NCBI GenBank assembly: GCA_016215735.1
Contig: JACRIA010000056.1
Location: forward strand, 1 to 12,281
DNA: 12,281 nt
Source of the DNA: Candidatus Peregrinibacteria bacterium
GTDB taxonomy: Bacteria > Patescibacteriota > Gracilibacteria > UBA1369 > UBA12463
Direction: 5' to 3'
The position numbers and the translations under genes were made by a program. The notes under the pieces were generated by a model that worked only from the letters and a program-made list of their open reading frames with translations, was not told the DNA's origin and made no database searches. This document shows positions 1-5,597 of the stretch, piece by piece. How positions within the stretch are numbered: the first letter of the stretch is position 1; each line of letters starts with the position of its first letter.

Positions 1-206
1 GTGGTTGCTATTGCTTCAACTGCCGTGATCCCTTCATATGCGAAATTGGATGCCAGCAATCTGTTTTTCATACTTCTTACGGTTGTGAAAGCACTCGAAA
101 CTATCACAGTCGAACCAACTATTGTAATTCCCACAACAAACAAAGCGACAATTACTTCAATTAAAGTTGTGCCAGCCCTAGAGCGTTCTCTCTCTCTTAT
201 AAGCAT
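1..206 (-). CDS. Type IV prepilin-like protein, 5' part only (gene runs off the left edge)
   Basis: Reading the minus strand from the ATG at 206-204 gives 68 codons with no stop before the edge, so the C-terminal part is missing. The N-terminus is a class III (prepilin) signal: a short charged leader with several Arg and Glu residues, Gly12, then TTLIEVIVALFVVGITIVG. This is the G/xxxxxE pattern, with the key Glu at mature position 5 and a hydrophobic helix of about 20 residues. The following part (RLLASNFAYEGITAVEAIAT) resembles minor pilins of the PilV/GspI type, where similar 'A.N.A.EGIEA' stretches are common. Such proteins are cut by the prepilin peptidase PilD and assembled into pili or pseudopili at the membrane. 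Mature residue 1 is Thr rather than the usual Phe or Met. No Shine-Dalgarno precedes the ATG. Which pilin subclass it belongs to cannot be decided from this fragment. Confidence 0.82.
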   Translation of the reverse strand, partial: MLIRERERSRAGTTLIEVIVALFVVGITIVGSTVIVSSAFTTVRSMKNRLLASNFAYEGITAVEAIAT

Positions 207-280
207 TTATGAGGAGGATTAAGGATTTATAAAAAACCAAAAACATTTACGAGGAAGATTAAGGACTTATAAAAACCAAG
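201..280. repeat. Imperfect 40-bp tandem duplication over the pilin start
   Basis: 201-240 and 241-280 are two head-to-tail copies of a 40-bp unit, differing by a few transitions and a one-base shift in an A-run. Copy 1 contains the pilin start codon (204-206). Copy 2 lies in its predicted 5' leader and contains an out-of-frame ATG at 246-244. Confidence 0.85.
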
Positions 281-283
281 AGA

Positions 284-313
284 ATTATACAATGCCGCAG
301 AGATAAAATTCAA
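284..313 (-). promoter_or_regulatory. Predicted sigma-70-type promoter for the pilin gene
   Basis: On the minus strand there is TTGAAT (313-308), an 18-nt spacer, then a perfect TATAAT (289-284). Transcription would start near 277 and give a leader of about 70 nt that includes the duplicated 40-mer. Called from consensus match only. Confidence 0.5.
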
Positions 314-352
314 TCCTAGCTTTACCAATTTCTAAATCTGAATGCCACGGTC

Positions 353-424
353 GTAAACAAGTTTGCTGCTGGCGCAGTAAACAAGTTTGCTGCTGGCACA
401 GTAAACAAGTTTGCTGCTAGCGCA
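353..424. repeat. Three 24-bp tandem repeats, each able to form a hairpin
   Basis: Three contiguous 24-bp units run 353-376, 377-400 and 401-424. Each starts GTAAACAAG and continues TTTGCTGCTGGCGCA; copies 2 and 3 each differ from copy 1 at one base. Across the unit junction, GTTTGCTGC (361-369) can pair with GCAGTAAAC (374-382) around a TGGC loop, with one G-U. The array is flanked by CCACGG (345-350) and CCGTGG (431-436), which can close it. The absence of spacers rules out a CRISPR array. Confidence 0.9.
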
Positions 425-504
425 GTAAGGCCGTGGAGTTTCACCGATTACTGCTACACATCATGTTCTTGCCAGCCCCCGCGGCGCTTTTTGCCTGTAA
501 ATGA

Positions 505-630
505 CCACGGGTTCACGCCCGTGGCATTTGCCACTCTCTTCAAATTCCGCTGCTGCGGAATTTGTCCGCCTACGGCGGATCAGCTTCATCTCCGTGTTTA
601 CGCACGGAGCATTAAGCAGAGAGTGGTAAA
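505..630. other. Foldable multi-branch intergenic element (candidate structured RNA or DNA element)
   Basis: CCACGGG (505-511) pairs with CCCGTGG (518-524). TTTGCCACTCTCT (527-539) then pairs with AGAGAGTGGTAAA (618-630): 13 bp with one G-U. Inside that stem lie three hairpins: a 10-bp perfect stem (541-550/555-564, loop TGCT), a 6-bp stem (565-570/574-579, loop TAC) and a 7-bp stem (590-596/603-609). The result is a cloverleaf-like junction. It is not a tRNA: there is no T-loop or CCA. Alternative pairings exist: GTGGCA (521-526) with TGCCAC (529-534), and CCGTGGCA (519-526) with TGCCACGG (343-350). Both predicted promoters flanking the gap point away from it, so its transcription is unproven; a mobile palindrome or a cruciform is equally possible. 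Confidence 0.5.
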
Positions 631-660
631 CATTTCACATAGCATAGCAATATTTTGCAG

Positions 661-690
661 TTGACTATCCGTCAGTTTTAGAGGTATATT
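661..690 (+). promoter_or_regulatory. Predicted sigma-70-type promoter for the EF-Tu-like gene
   Basis: TTGACT (661-666), an 18-nt spacer and TATATT (685-690) make one of the best consensus matches in the window. The start site would fall near 697, leaving a leader of about 18 nt before the ATG at 715. Confidence 0.6.
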
Positions 691-714
691 TCGCTTGAAT
701 TTAACAATTTTTCT

Positions 715-975
715 ATGGCCGGTAAAGCCAAGGAGAAACCAATCGGCAAAGTCATACACTATTATGACAAAATCAACGTTGGCATCGTGGAGCTCAAAGG
801 CATTCTCAAAGTCGGCGATACTGTGAGAATCAAGGGCAATCACACTGACCTTACTCAAGCTGTTGATTCGATGCAGATTGAGCACAAACAGGTTGAAAAA
901 GCCAAAGCCAAAGACGTTATCGGAATGAAAGTGGGCGAGCCAGTGCGCGAAGGGGATATGGTTTATAAAGCATAA
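715..975 (+). CDS. Small EF-Tu domain 2-like protein ('translation elongation factor-like protein')
   Basis: This is an 86-residue protein made of one beta-barrel-type domain. From about residue 9, PIGKVIHYYDKINVGIVEL starts the barrel. KVGDTVRIKG follows at 32-41, then an S-M-Q-I-E-H strand at 52-57, and VGEPVREGDMVYKA closes it. The 'G.V...y....v.v..l...l.vGD.i...G...d....v.smq.....v..a..gd.vgi.....vr.gD.vy' pattern is that of translation-factor domain 2, and closely resembles the short stand-alone proteins annotated as elongation factor-like in archaea and CPR bacteria, related to the C-terminal domain of U32 peptidases. It has no GTPase domain, so it cannot be an elongation factor itself; its role is unknown. 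The ATG at 715 follows the predicted promoter at a normal distance; no Shine-Dalgarno is seen. Confidence 0.75.
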   Translation: MAGKAKEKPIGKVIHYYDKINVGIVELKGILKVGDTVRIKGNHTDLTQAVDSMQIEHKQVEKAKAKDVIGMKVGEPVREGDMVYKA

Positions 976-1022
976 TAGTGTAATGTTGAGGGGATTCCAA
1001 AATCGCGGAAAAATCCGTTCAC

Positions 1023-1085
1023 GCGCGGATCCTCCCGCGAAGCGGGATCTGTCCGCGCATATAAAATAACTCCGCCGCAGGCGGA
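1023..1085. repeat. Nested GC-rich hairpins upstream of gatC
   Basis: GCGCGGA (1023-1029) pairs with TCCGCGC (1052-1058) and encloses TCCCGC-GAA-GCGGGA (1033-1047). A second module, TCCGCC-GCA-GGCGGA, follows at 1071-1085. There is no run of T after either stem, so a rho-independent terminator for the upstream gene is not well supported. These belong to the dispersed mini-hairpin family found elsewhere in the window. Confidence 0.75.
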
Positions 1086-1093
1086 AACCTTTA

Positions 1094-1102
1094 TGTTATA
1101 AT
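1094..1102 (+). promoter_or_regulatory. Extended -10 promoter for gatCA
   Basis: TGT followed by TATAAT (1097-1102) is an extended -10 element. The hairpin at 1071-1085 sits where a -35 box would be, and no -35 match is visible. The start would be near 1109, about 13 nt before the gatC ATG. Confidence 0.5.
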
Positions 1103-1121
1103 AATTCCGTAAATTTTAAAT

Positions 1122-1424
1122 ATGCTTTCAGAAGATCAAGTTAAACATATCGCGCGGCTTAGCCGTCTTGGCCTTACAGATGCGGAGATTAAGAAATTTT
1201 CCAGCCAGCTCACGGGTATTTTGGAGTATATGGATATTTTGAATGAAGTTGATACGAAAGATGTTGAGCCGACTTCGCAGGTCACTGGTTTGGAAAATGT
1301 ATTGCGTGAAGATGAGGCGCGGGATTGGGTTAAAGGCGAAGAACTTCTTGCGTCGAGTCCTCTTGAAAAGCAGAACAATCAGATAAAAGTTAAACCGGTT
1401 CTTGCGGAGCCGGAGGATAAATAA
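1122..1424 (+). CDS. gatC: Asp-tRNA(Asn)/Glu-tRNA(Gln) amidotransferase subunit C
   Basis: This 100-residue protein has the full GatC pattern: MLSEDQVKHIARLSRLGLT, then EIKKFSSQLTGILEYMDILNEVDT, then VEPTSQVTGLENVLREDEA. The family is usually 90-100 residues. GatC is a small, largely helical and extended protein that wraps the GatA-GatB interface in the GatCAB complex. That complex amidates Glu-tRNA(Gln) and/or Asp-tRNA(Asn) in the cytoplasm. gatA begins 1 nt after its stop, so the two are cotranscribed and probably translationally coupled. The C-terminal tail after about residue 80 is lysine- and glutamate-rich and less conserved. The start is the ATG just after the extended -10 promoter; no Shine-Dalgarno is visible. 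Confidence 0.95.
   Translation: MLSEDQVKHIARLSRLGLTDAEIKKFSSQLTGILEYMDILNEVDTKDVEPTSQVTGLENVLREDEARDWVKGEELLASSPLEKQNNQIKVKPVLAEPEDK
1412..1416 (+). promoter_or_regulatory. Shine-Dalgarno for gatA (decides its start)
   Basis: GGAGG lies 9 nt before the ATG at 1426, inside the last codons of gatC. It favours the ATG over the upstream in-frame TTG at 1402. It is the only clear Shine-Dalgarno before a gene in this window. Confidence 0.75.
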
Positions 1425-1425
1425 T

Positions 1426-2913
1426 ATGGATATCCTGTCAATGACAATCAAAGATGCCGCGATTGGATTAAAATCAAAGAAATTTTCGTCAGTTGATTTA
1501 ACAAAAGCGTATTTTGACCGTATAAAAAAGATAAATCCGACATTGAATGCTTATGTTTATGAAGCTAAAGATGAGGCTTTTATAGACGCGGAAAATGCTG
1601 ATAAAAGAATCGCGAAAGGTTCGGCGGCAGTACTAACCGGAATTCCTTGCGCGATTAAAGATATTTTTTGCACAAAAGGAATTCGGACAACTTGCTGTTC
1701 AAAGATTTTGGAAAATTTTGTACCGCCGTATGACGCGACGGTTATATCAAAATTGAAAAACGTTGGTGCTGTTTTTCTTGGTAAAACAAATATGGATGAA
1801 TTCGCGTGCGGCGGATCCAATGAACATTCATGTTTTGGACCAGTTAAAAATCCATGGGATATATCGCGCGTTAGCGGCGGAAGTTCGGGCGGAAGCGCCG
1901 CGGCAGTTAGCGCTGATTTGGCGCTTTTTGCTTTGGGAACAGACACAGGCGGAAGTATTCGTGAGCCAGCGAGTTTTTGCGGATGCACAGGATTAAAAGT
2001 TACTTATGGAAGAGTTTCAAGAAGCGGAGTTATGGCATTTGCTTCCAGCTGGGACACAATTGGCACTTTTGCAAAAACAGTTGAGGATGCGGCGATTGTA
2101 TTAAATGCGATTGCTGGACATGATGAGCGCGATTCGACAACACCGAATAAACCCGTTCCGGATTATCCGAAAAATATAAATAAGGAAGTTAAAGGTTTAA
2201 AAATAGGCGTTCCTAAAGAATATTTCGGAGAGGGAATTGATAGTAAAGTGCGCGAAATTGTTATGGCTGCGATTAAAGAATTTGAAAAAGCTGGCGCAAA
2301 AATTATTGAAGTTTCGTTGCCAATGACAAAGTATGCGATTGCCGCTTATTATATTGCGACGCCTGCTGAATTAAGCGCGAATTTAGCGCGTTTTGACGGG
2401 ATCCGATTTGGCAGAAAACCGCATAAAGAAGGCAAAGATTTGTATGATTATTATTTGGCGGCTCGCGGCGAAGGTTTTGGCGATGAAATCAAGCGCCGCA
2501 TAATGATGGGAACTTATGTCTTATCCGCTGGTTATTACGATGCGTATTATTTGAAAGCGCAAAAAATTCGCACATTAATTATTAAAGAATTTGAAAAAGC
2601 GTTTGAGAAAGTTGATATTATGATTTCGCCGGTTGCGCCGTTTCCTGCGTTTAAAATTGGTGAAAAAATTGATGATTTGCTTTCAATGTATTTGGCTGAT
2701 GCGCTTACAATTCCGATAAATGCAGCTGGTGTGCCGGCATTGGCTTTACCAGCTGGATTTGCGAAGGGGGACGGGGGTGTCGCTTCGAGCGGCGCTGAAC
2801 TTCCTGTCGGCATGCAGATAATCGGGCCGCAATTTAGCGAAGAATTGTTATTTCAAGCTGGCCACGCTTATCAAAGATTGACGAATTGGCATACAATGCG
2901 GCCTTCGGTCTAA
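1426..2913 (+). CDS. gatA: Asp-tRNA(Asn)/Glu-tRNA(Gln) amidotransferase subunit A (amidase)
   Basis: This is a 495-residue amidase-signature enzyme. It hydrolyses glutamine and passes ammonia to GatB for amidation of mischarged tRNA. The Ser-cisSer-Lys triad is present and correctly spaced: Lys78 in GIPCAIKD, Ser153 in the GGSSGGSAA loop and Ser177 in DTGGSIR. This is the 24-residue Ser-Ser gap known for bacterial GatA (K79/S154/S178 in Staphylococcus aureus). The segment GVMAFASSWDTIG and the C-terminal LPVGMQIIGPQFSE are typical of the family. Two oddities are visible. After the signature serine the sequence is SIREPASFCG, where Gln is usual in place of that Glu. Residues about 448-458 (GDGGVASSGAE) look like an extra loop encoded by hairpin-rich DNA. 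gatB is not in the window. The start is ATG 1426, supported by the GGAGG. Confidence 0.96.
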   Translation: MDILSMTIKDAAIGLKSKKFSSVDLTKAYFDRIKKINPTLNAYVYEAKDEAFIDAENADKRIAKGSAAVLTGIPCAIKDIFCTKGIRTTCCSKILENFVPPYDATVISKLKNVGAVFLGKTNMDEFACGGSNEHSCFGPVKNPWDISRVSGGSSGGSAAAVSADLALFALGTDTGGSIREPASFCGCTGLKVTYGRVSRSGVMAFASSWDTIGTFAKTVEDAAIVLNAIAGHDERDSTTPNKPVPDYPKNINKEVKGLKIGVPKEYFGEGIDSKVREIVMAAIKEFEKAGAKIIEVSLPMTKYAIAAYYIATPAELSANLARFDGIRFGRKPHKEGKDLYDYYLAARGEGFGDEIKRRIMMGTYVLSAGYYDAYYLKAQKIRTLIIKEFEKAFEKVDIMISPVAPFPAFKIGEKIDDLLSMYLADALTIPINAAGVPALALPAGFAKGDGGVASSGAELPVGMQIIGPQFSEELLFQAGHAYQRLTNWHTMRPSV

Positions 2914-2916
2914 GCT

Positions 2917-3001
2917 CAAAATTCAAAACTCAAAGTTCAAAGCAAAGTTTTTCAGTTTTAGCTTTTGAGTTGTACTTTTGAGTTTTGACTTTTGAATTTT
3001 G
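2917..3001. repeat. AT-rich inverted repeat between convergent gatA and trmB-like gene
   Basis: CAAAATTCAAAA (2917-2928) is exactly complementary to TTTTGAATTTTG (2990-3001), with looser matching between. The segment is built from short CAAAATTCAAAACTC-like units. It spans the gap after gatA and the last 14 codons and stop of the convergent regulator. It could terminate transcription in both directions, but no GC-rich stem is present. Confidence 0.7.
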
Positions 3002-3773
3002 AACTATTTCCAGCAAACTCCCACGCCATTTTGAAAATCGCCCTTTGTGTGTTTGCGATTTCCTTGCTTTCAATAATCATGCCGATTAGTTCGCCTGTGA
3101 AAGATGCAATCGCGACCTTGTCGTCATAAATATTGATTTCGTTCGTGAAGTCGAATTTTTCAGCCGGAACAAGACGGATTTCGCGATAGGATTTTTTATC
3201 TTCAGCGTGCACAGCGCGGCCGTGTTCATCATCGGGTGCGATACCGCGGAGAAATATTTTCTTTTTGGCGCGTTTTTCAACATATTCTTTGTCGTAATCA
3301 GGCCAGAAATCGCGTATTGCCTGCGAATTCGCATAGTTTAGGATTTCTGTTTTGCTCAAGAGTGTGTCCGCATAAATCGTCTTTATTCCTTCAACGCCTT
3401 CGAAATATTGGATTCGCGGATGCGGAGTTTCACCTTTGAGTCTTTTCAAATCAGGTACTATAGAGCGCAGGCCTTCTGTTTTTCTTTGCGTTTCAGCAAA
3501 AATTATTTCCGGATCAGCGGCGCTGAAATATTTTATTTTTTGTTTTGTTAAAAAACTTACAAATCCTTTTTCTTTTAATTTTTCCAAAATGTCATATGTT
3601 GTGACGCGATTCAGGCCTGACAATTTTGCGATTTTTGAAACAATATTGCTGCCGGTTTCCAAACATGCGAGATAAACACGGGCTTCTTTGTCTGTTAAAC
3701 CGATGTGCGCAAGAGTTGAGACTAGTGTTTTTGTCAATTCAAAATTTGTTGTAGAAATTTTCGACAGCGACAT
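2958..3773 (-). CDS. TrmB-family helix-turn-helix transcriptional regulator
   Basis: This is a 271-residue protein. Residues about 15-85 are a TrmB-type winged helix-turn-helix: LVSTLAHIGLTDKEARVYLA, then ETGSNIVSKIAKLSGLNRVT, then TYDILEKLKEKGFV and a wing ending in KIKYFSAADPEIIF. The rest (PRIQYFEGVEGIKTIYADTL, RLVPAEKFDFTNEINIYDDK, FTGELIGMIIESKEIANTQR) matches the effector-binding half of short TrmB-like regulators. TrmB proteins are best known from archaea as sugar-responsive regulators; similar proteins also occur in CPR bacteria with unknown ligands. It diverges from glutamine synthetase, with 202 bp between the start codons, so local control of that gene is a reasonable inference. 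The last 14 residues (about 258-271, rich in Lys, Ser, Gln) are encoded by the AT-rich inverted repeat, and the stop codon lies within it. The ATG at 3773 has no Shine-Dalgarno. Confidence 0.88.
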   Translation of the reverse strand: MSLSKISTTNFELTKTLVSTLAHIGLTDKEARVYLACLETGSNIVSKIAKLSGLNRVTTYDILEKLKEKGFVSFLTKQKIKYFSAADPEIIFAETQRKTEGLRSIVPDLKRLKGETPHPRIQYFEGVEGIKTIYADTLLSKTEILNYANSQAIRDFWPDYDKEYVEKRAKKKIFLRGIAPDDEHGRAVHAEDKKSYREIRLVPAEKFDFTNEINIYDDKVAIASFTGELIGMIIESKEIANTQRAIFKMAWEFAGNSSKFKSQNSKVQLKS

Positions 3774-3873
3774 TTTATCTTGGCTTATTCTCTAATGCAA
3801 CAGTATTTATTTTTTCGCGAATTTCCGCTTATATGCGCCAAAATCGCATACTGTGAAATTTTTTTCTACAACA
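3747..3873. promoter_or_regulatory. 11-bp inverted repeat flanking the trmB-glutamine synthetase divergent region
   Basis: TGTTGTAGAAA (3747-3757) and TTTCTACAACA (3863-3873) are exact reverse complements. One arm lies over the first codons of the trmB-like gene; the other lies upstream of the predicted glutamine synthetase promoter. The TTCGCGAA palindrome (3814-3821) sits between. The arrangement suggests an operator pair for the divergent genes, possibly with looping, but no binding site for this regulator family is known here. No protein gene is seen in 3774-3975. Confidence 0.4.
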
Positions 3874-3896
3874 GCGCGGAACGCGCTAAATCTCCC

Positions 3897-3954
3897 TTGA
3901 AAACAATGTGGCGACAACTTATTGTGGGATCATGTTCCTGCGAGAACCGGTCCC
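3897..3954 (+). promoter_or_regulatory. Predicted glutamine synthetase promoter with an adjoining dyad
   Basis: TTGAAA (3897-3902), a 17-nt spacer and TATTGT (3920-3925) form a plausible promoter. Directly after it is a nested dyad: GGGATC (3926-3931) pairs with GGTCCC (3949-3954), and inside it GTTC (3934-3937) pairs with GAAC (3944-3947). If this promoter is right, the start site falls within the dyad, which would then act as a DNA operator. If transcription starts further upstream, the dyad is an mRNA hairpin ending 21 nt before the ATG. It does not match the glutamine (glnA) riboswitch as I know it. Confidence 0.4.
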
Positions 3955-3975
3955 AAAACTTTAACCCCAAACCAT

Positions 3976-5403
3976 ATGCAGCAAAAAGTAAAACAAATCC
4001 ATTCCGACACAAAAACTTCGTCCATTTTCCCGCACCGCCGCGATTATTTTAAAAATTTGCCTAAAACAGGCGTTACTAAAAAAATGATTTTGGATTTGGC
4101 AAAAAAAGAAGGCGTTGAATTTATCAATCTGCAGTTTATAGATATTTTTGGCATTGTTAAGGGAATTACATTGCCTGCTACCAAACTTGAAGAGGCGATT
4201 GATCACAATGTTTGGTTTGATGGTTCTTCGATTGAAGGTTTTGCTAGAATTTTTGAAAGCGATATGTATCTTAAGCCGGACATGGATACTTTCGCGATAA
4301 TTCCGTGGACTAAGCGAGAAACACCCACAGCAAGACTAATATGCGATATTTATACGCCTGACGATAAGCCTTTTATTGGTGATCCGCGCGGAGTTTTGAA
4401 ACGTCAAATTGAAGAAGCGCGTAAACTTGGCTATACATATTACACTGGCCCCGAACTTGAATTCTTTTTATTTAAAAAAGACGAAAATGACAATATAATG
4501 CCGCTTCCGCATGATAAAGGAAGTTATTTTGATCAGACAACTGATTTAGCCGCAGAAATCAGGCAGGATATGTGTTTTGCTCTTGAAGAAATGCGGATTG
4601 AAGTCGAGCGCAGTACTCATGAAGTCGCAAATGGCCAGCATGAAATAGCATTCAAATACAGCGATGCGCTTACATCCGCTGATAACGCGGTTACATTCAA
4701 GCTGGCGCTTAAAGCTATTGCGAATTCACATGGATTGTACGCGACATTTATGCCAAAGCCGATTTTTGGCGTTAATGGTTCCGGCATGCATGTTCATCAA
4801 AGTTTATTTAAAGATGGTAAAAATGCTTTTTTCAATAAAAATGACGCGCCTTATTATTTTTCGGATATTGCAAAAAGTTTTGTTGCTGGTCAATTAGCGC
4901 ATATAAAAGAGATGAATGCGGTTTTGGATCCGCTTGTTAATTCCTATAAAAGGCTTGTTGCTGGATATGAGGCGCCTGTTTATATTGCGTGGGCGCAGAA
5001 AAATAGATCCGCATTGATAAGAGTTCCAGGATTTACAACTGGCCGCGGCGAATCCACACGGTGCGAACTTCGCTGTCCGGATCCATCATGCAATCCATAT
5101 CTGGCTTTTGCCTGTATGCTGGCTGCTGGAATTGATGGAATTAAGAAAAAAATGGTGCCGCCGGCTCCTGTTGAAGAAAATATTTATCATTTGTCTGAAA
5201 CAGATCGCGAGATGAAAAAAATTGGTTCTTTGCCGAAAAATCTTTATGAAGCTTTACAGGAATTCAAGCAAAGCGAATTTATGCGTGGAGTTATTGGCGA
5301 GCATATTTTTGACAGATATTACAGCGCGAAAATCAAAGAATGGAATGAATACAGAATTAGGGTGACGCAGTGGGAGATTGAGAATTATTTGGAGAGATAC
5401 TAG
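3976..5403 (+). CDS. glnA: Glutamine synthetase, type I (GSI-alpha-like)
   Basis: The enzyme makes glutamine from glutamate, ammonia and ATP as a cytoplasmic dodecamer. Numbering from the ATG at 3976 (475 residues), the N-terminal signature FDGSSIEGFARIFESDMYL is at 81-99. The metal-site motif GPELEFF is at 158-164, the ATP signature KPIFGVNGSGMHVHQS at 261-276, NRSALIRVP at 343-351, and RCELRCPDPSCNPYLAFA at 362-379. The C-terminal part has NIYHLSETDRE (402-412) where adenylylated GSI-beta enzymes carry NLYDLPPE, so control by adenylylation is not expected. The family is about 440 residues long. The first 32 residues here are an unmatched extension, so a start at TTG 4057 (448 residues) or ATG 4084 (439 residues) is possible. 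No Shine-Dalgarno distinguishes them. Its product supplies the amide donor for GatCAB, encoded nearby. Confidence 0.95.
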   Translation: MQQKVKQIHSDTKTSSIFPHRRDYFKNLPKTGVTKKMILDLAKKEGVEFINLQFIDIFGIVKGITLPATKLEEAIDHNVWFDGSSIEGFARIFESDMYLKPDMDTFAIIPWTKRETPTARLICDIYTPDDKPFIGDPRGVLKRQIEEARKLGYTYYTGPELEFFLFKKDENDNIMPLPHDKGSYFDQTTDLAAEIRQDMCFALEEMRIEVERSTHEVANGQHEIAFKYSDALTSADNAVTFKLALKAIANSHGLYATFMPKPIFGVNGSGMHVHQSLFKDGKNAFFNKNDAPYYFSDIAKSFVAGQLAHIKEMNAVLDPLVNSYKRLVAGYEAPVYIAWAQKNRSALIRVPGFTTGRGESTRCELRCPDPSCNPYLAFACMLAAGIDGIKKKMVPPAPVEENIYHLSETDREMKKIGSLPKNLYEALQEFKQSEFMRGVIGEHIFDRYYSAKIKEWNEYRIRVTQWEIENYLERY

Positions 5404-5597
5404 GAAAAGTCACTCCAAATCCCAAGTCACACCAAGTCACACCAAAAAATGACCCAATTTGGTGTCCGCCTTCGGCGGACGACTTATTTAATAGGCCTGT
5501 GCCCGCCCCGAGTACTCGGGGCGAACGGCCTGTTGGGAATTTATTAAAGTTGGATTTTTATTTGGAGTGAATTGGAGGTTTGGTGTGACTTCGAAGT
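5404..5597. repeat. Convergent intergenic region with nested inverted repeats and a 20-nt perfect palindrome
   Basis: The gap separates the 3' ends of glutamine synthetase and holA and has no gene. It holds TCACTCCAAAT (5410-5420) with its complement ATTTGGAGTGA (5560-5570). AAGTCACACCAA occurs twice (5424-5435, 5434-5445), with one complement TTGGTGTGACTT (5580-5591). Further inside are GTCCGCC-TTC-GGCGGAC (5464-5480) and a perfect palindrome at 5504-5523 (CGCCCCGAGT and its mirror), enclosed by AGGCC (5493-5497) and GGCCT (5527-5531). It probably ends transcription from both sides; a decayed small mobile element is an alternative. Confidence 0.8.

Noticed and set aside
1..222. Plus-strand reading frame of 73 codons starting GTG
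   Set aside because: The minus strand of the same segment encodes a textbook prepilin N-terminus running off the edge, so the plus frame is a shadow.
353..424. CRISPR array
   Set aside because: The units are directly contiguous with no spacers, and no cas gene is present.
505..630. A tRNA or tmRNA because of the cloverleaf-like fold
   Set aside because: There is no T-loop sequence, no CCA, no anticodon-like loop and no tmRNA tag reading frame.
1402..1425. TTG at 1402 as gatA start
   Set aside because: The ATG at 1426 is preceded by a well-spaced GGAGG and begins the conserved domain; the TTG frame only overlaps the gatC end.
3922..3975. Upstream in-frame ATG at 3922 as glutamine synthetase start
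   Set aside because: It would lie inside the predicted -10 box, and the added residues do not resemble the family; even the ATG at 3976 already gives a longer N-terminus than usual.
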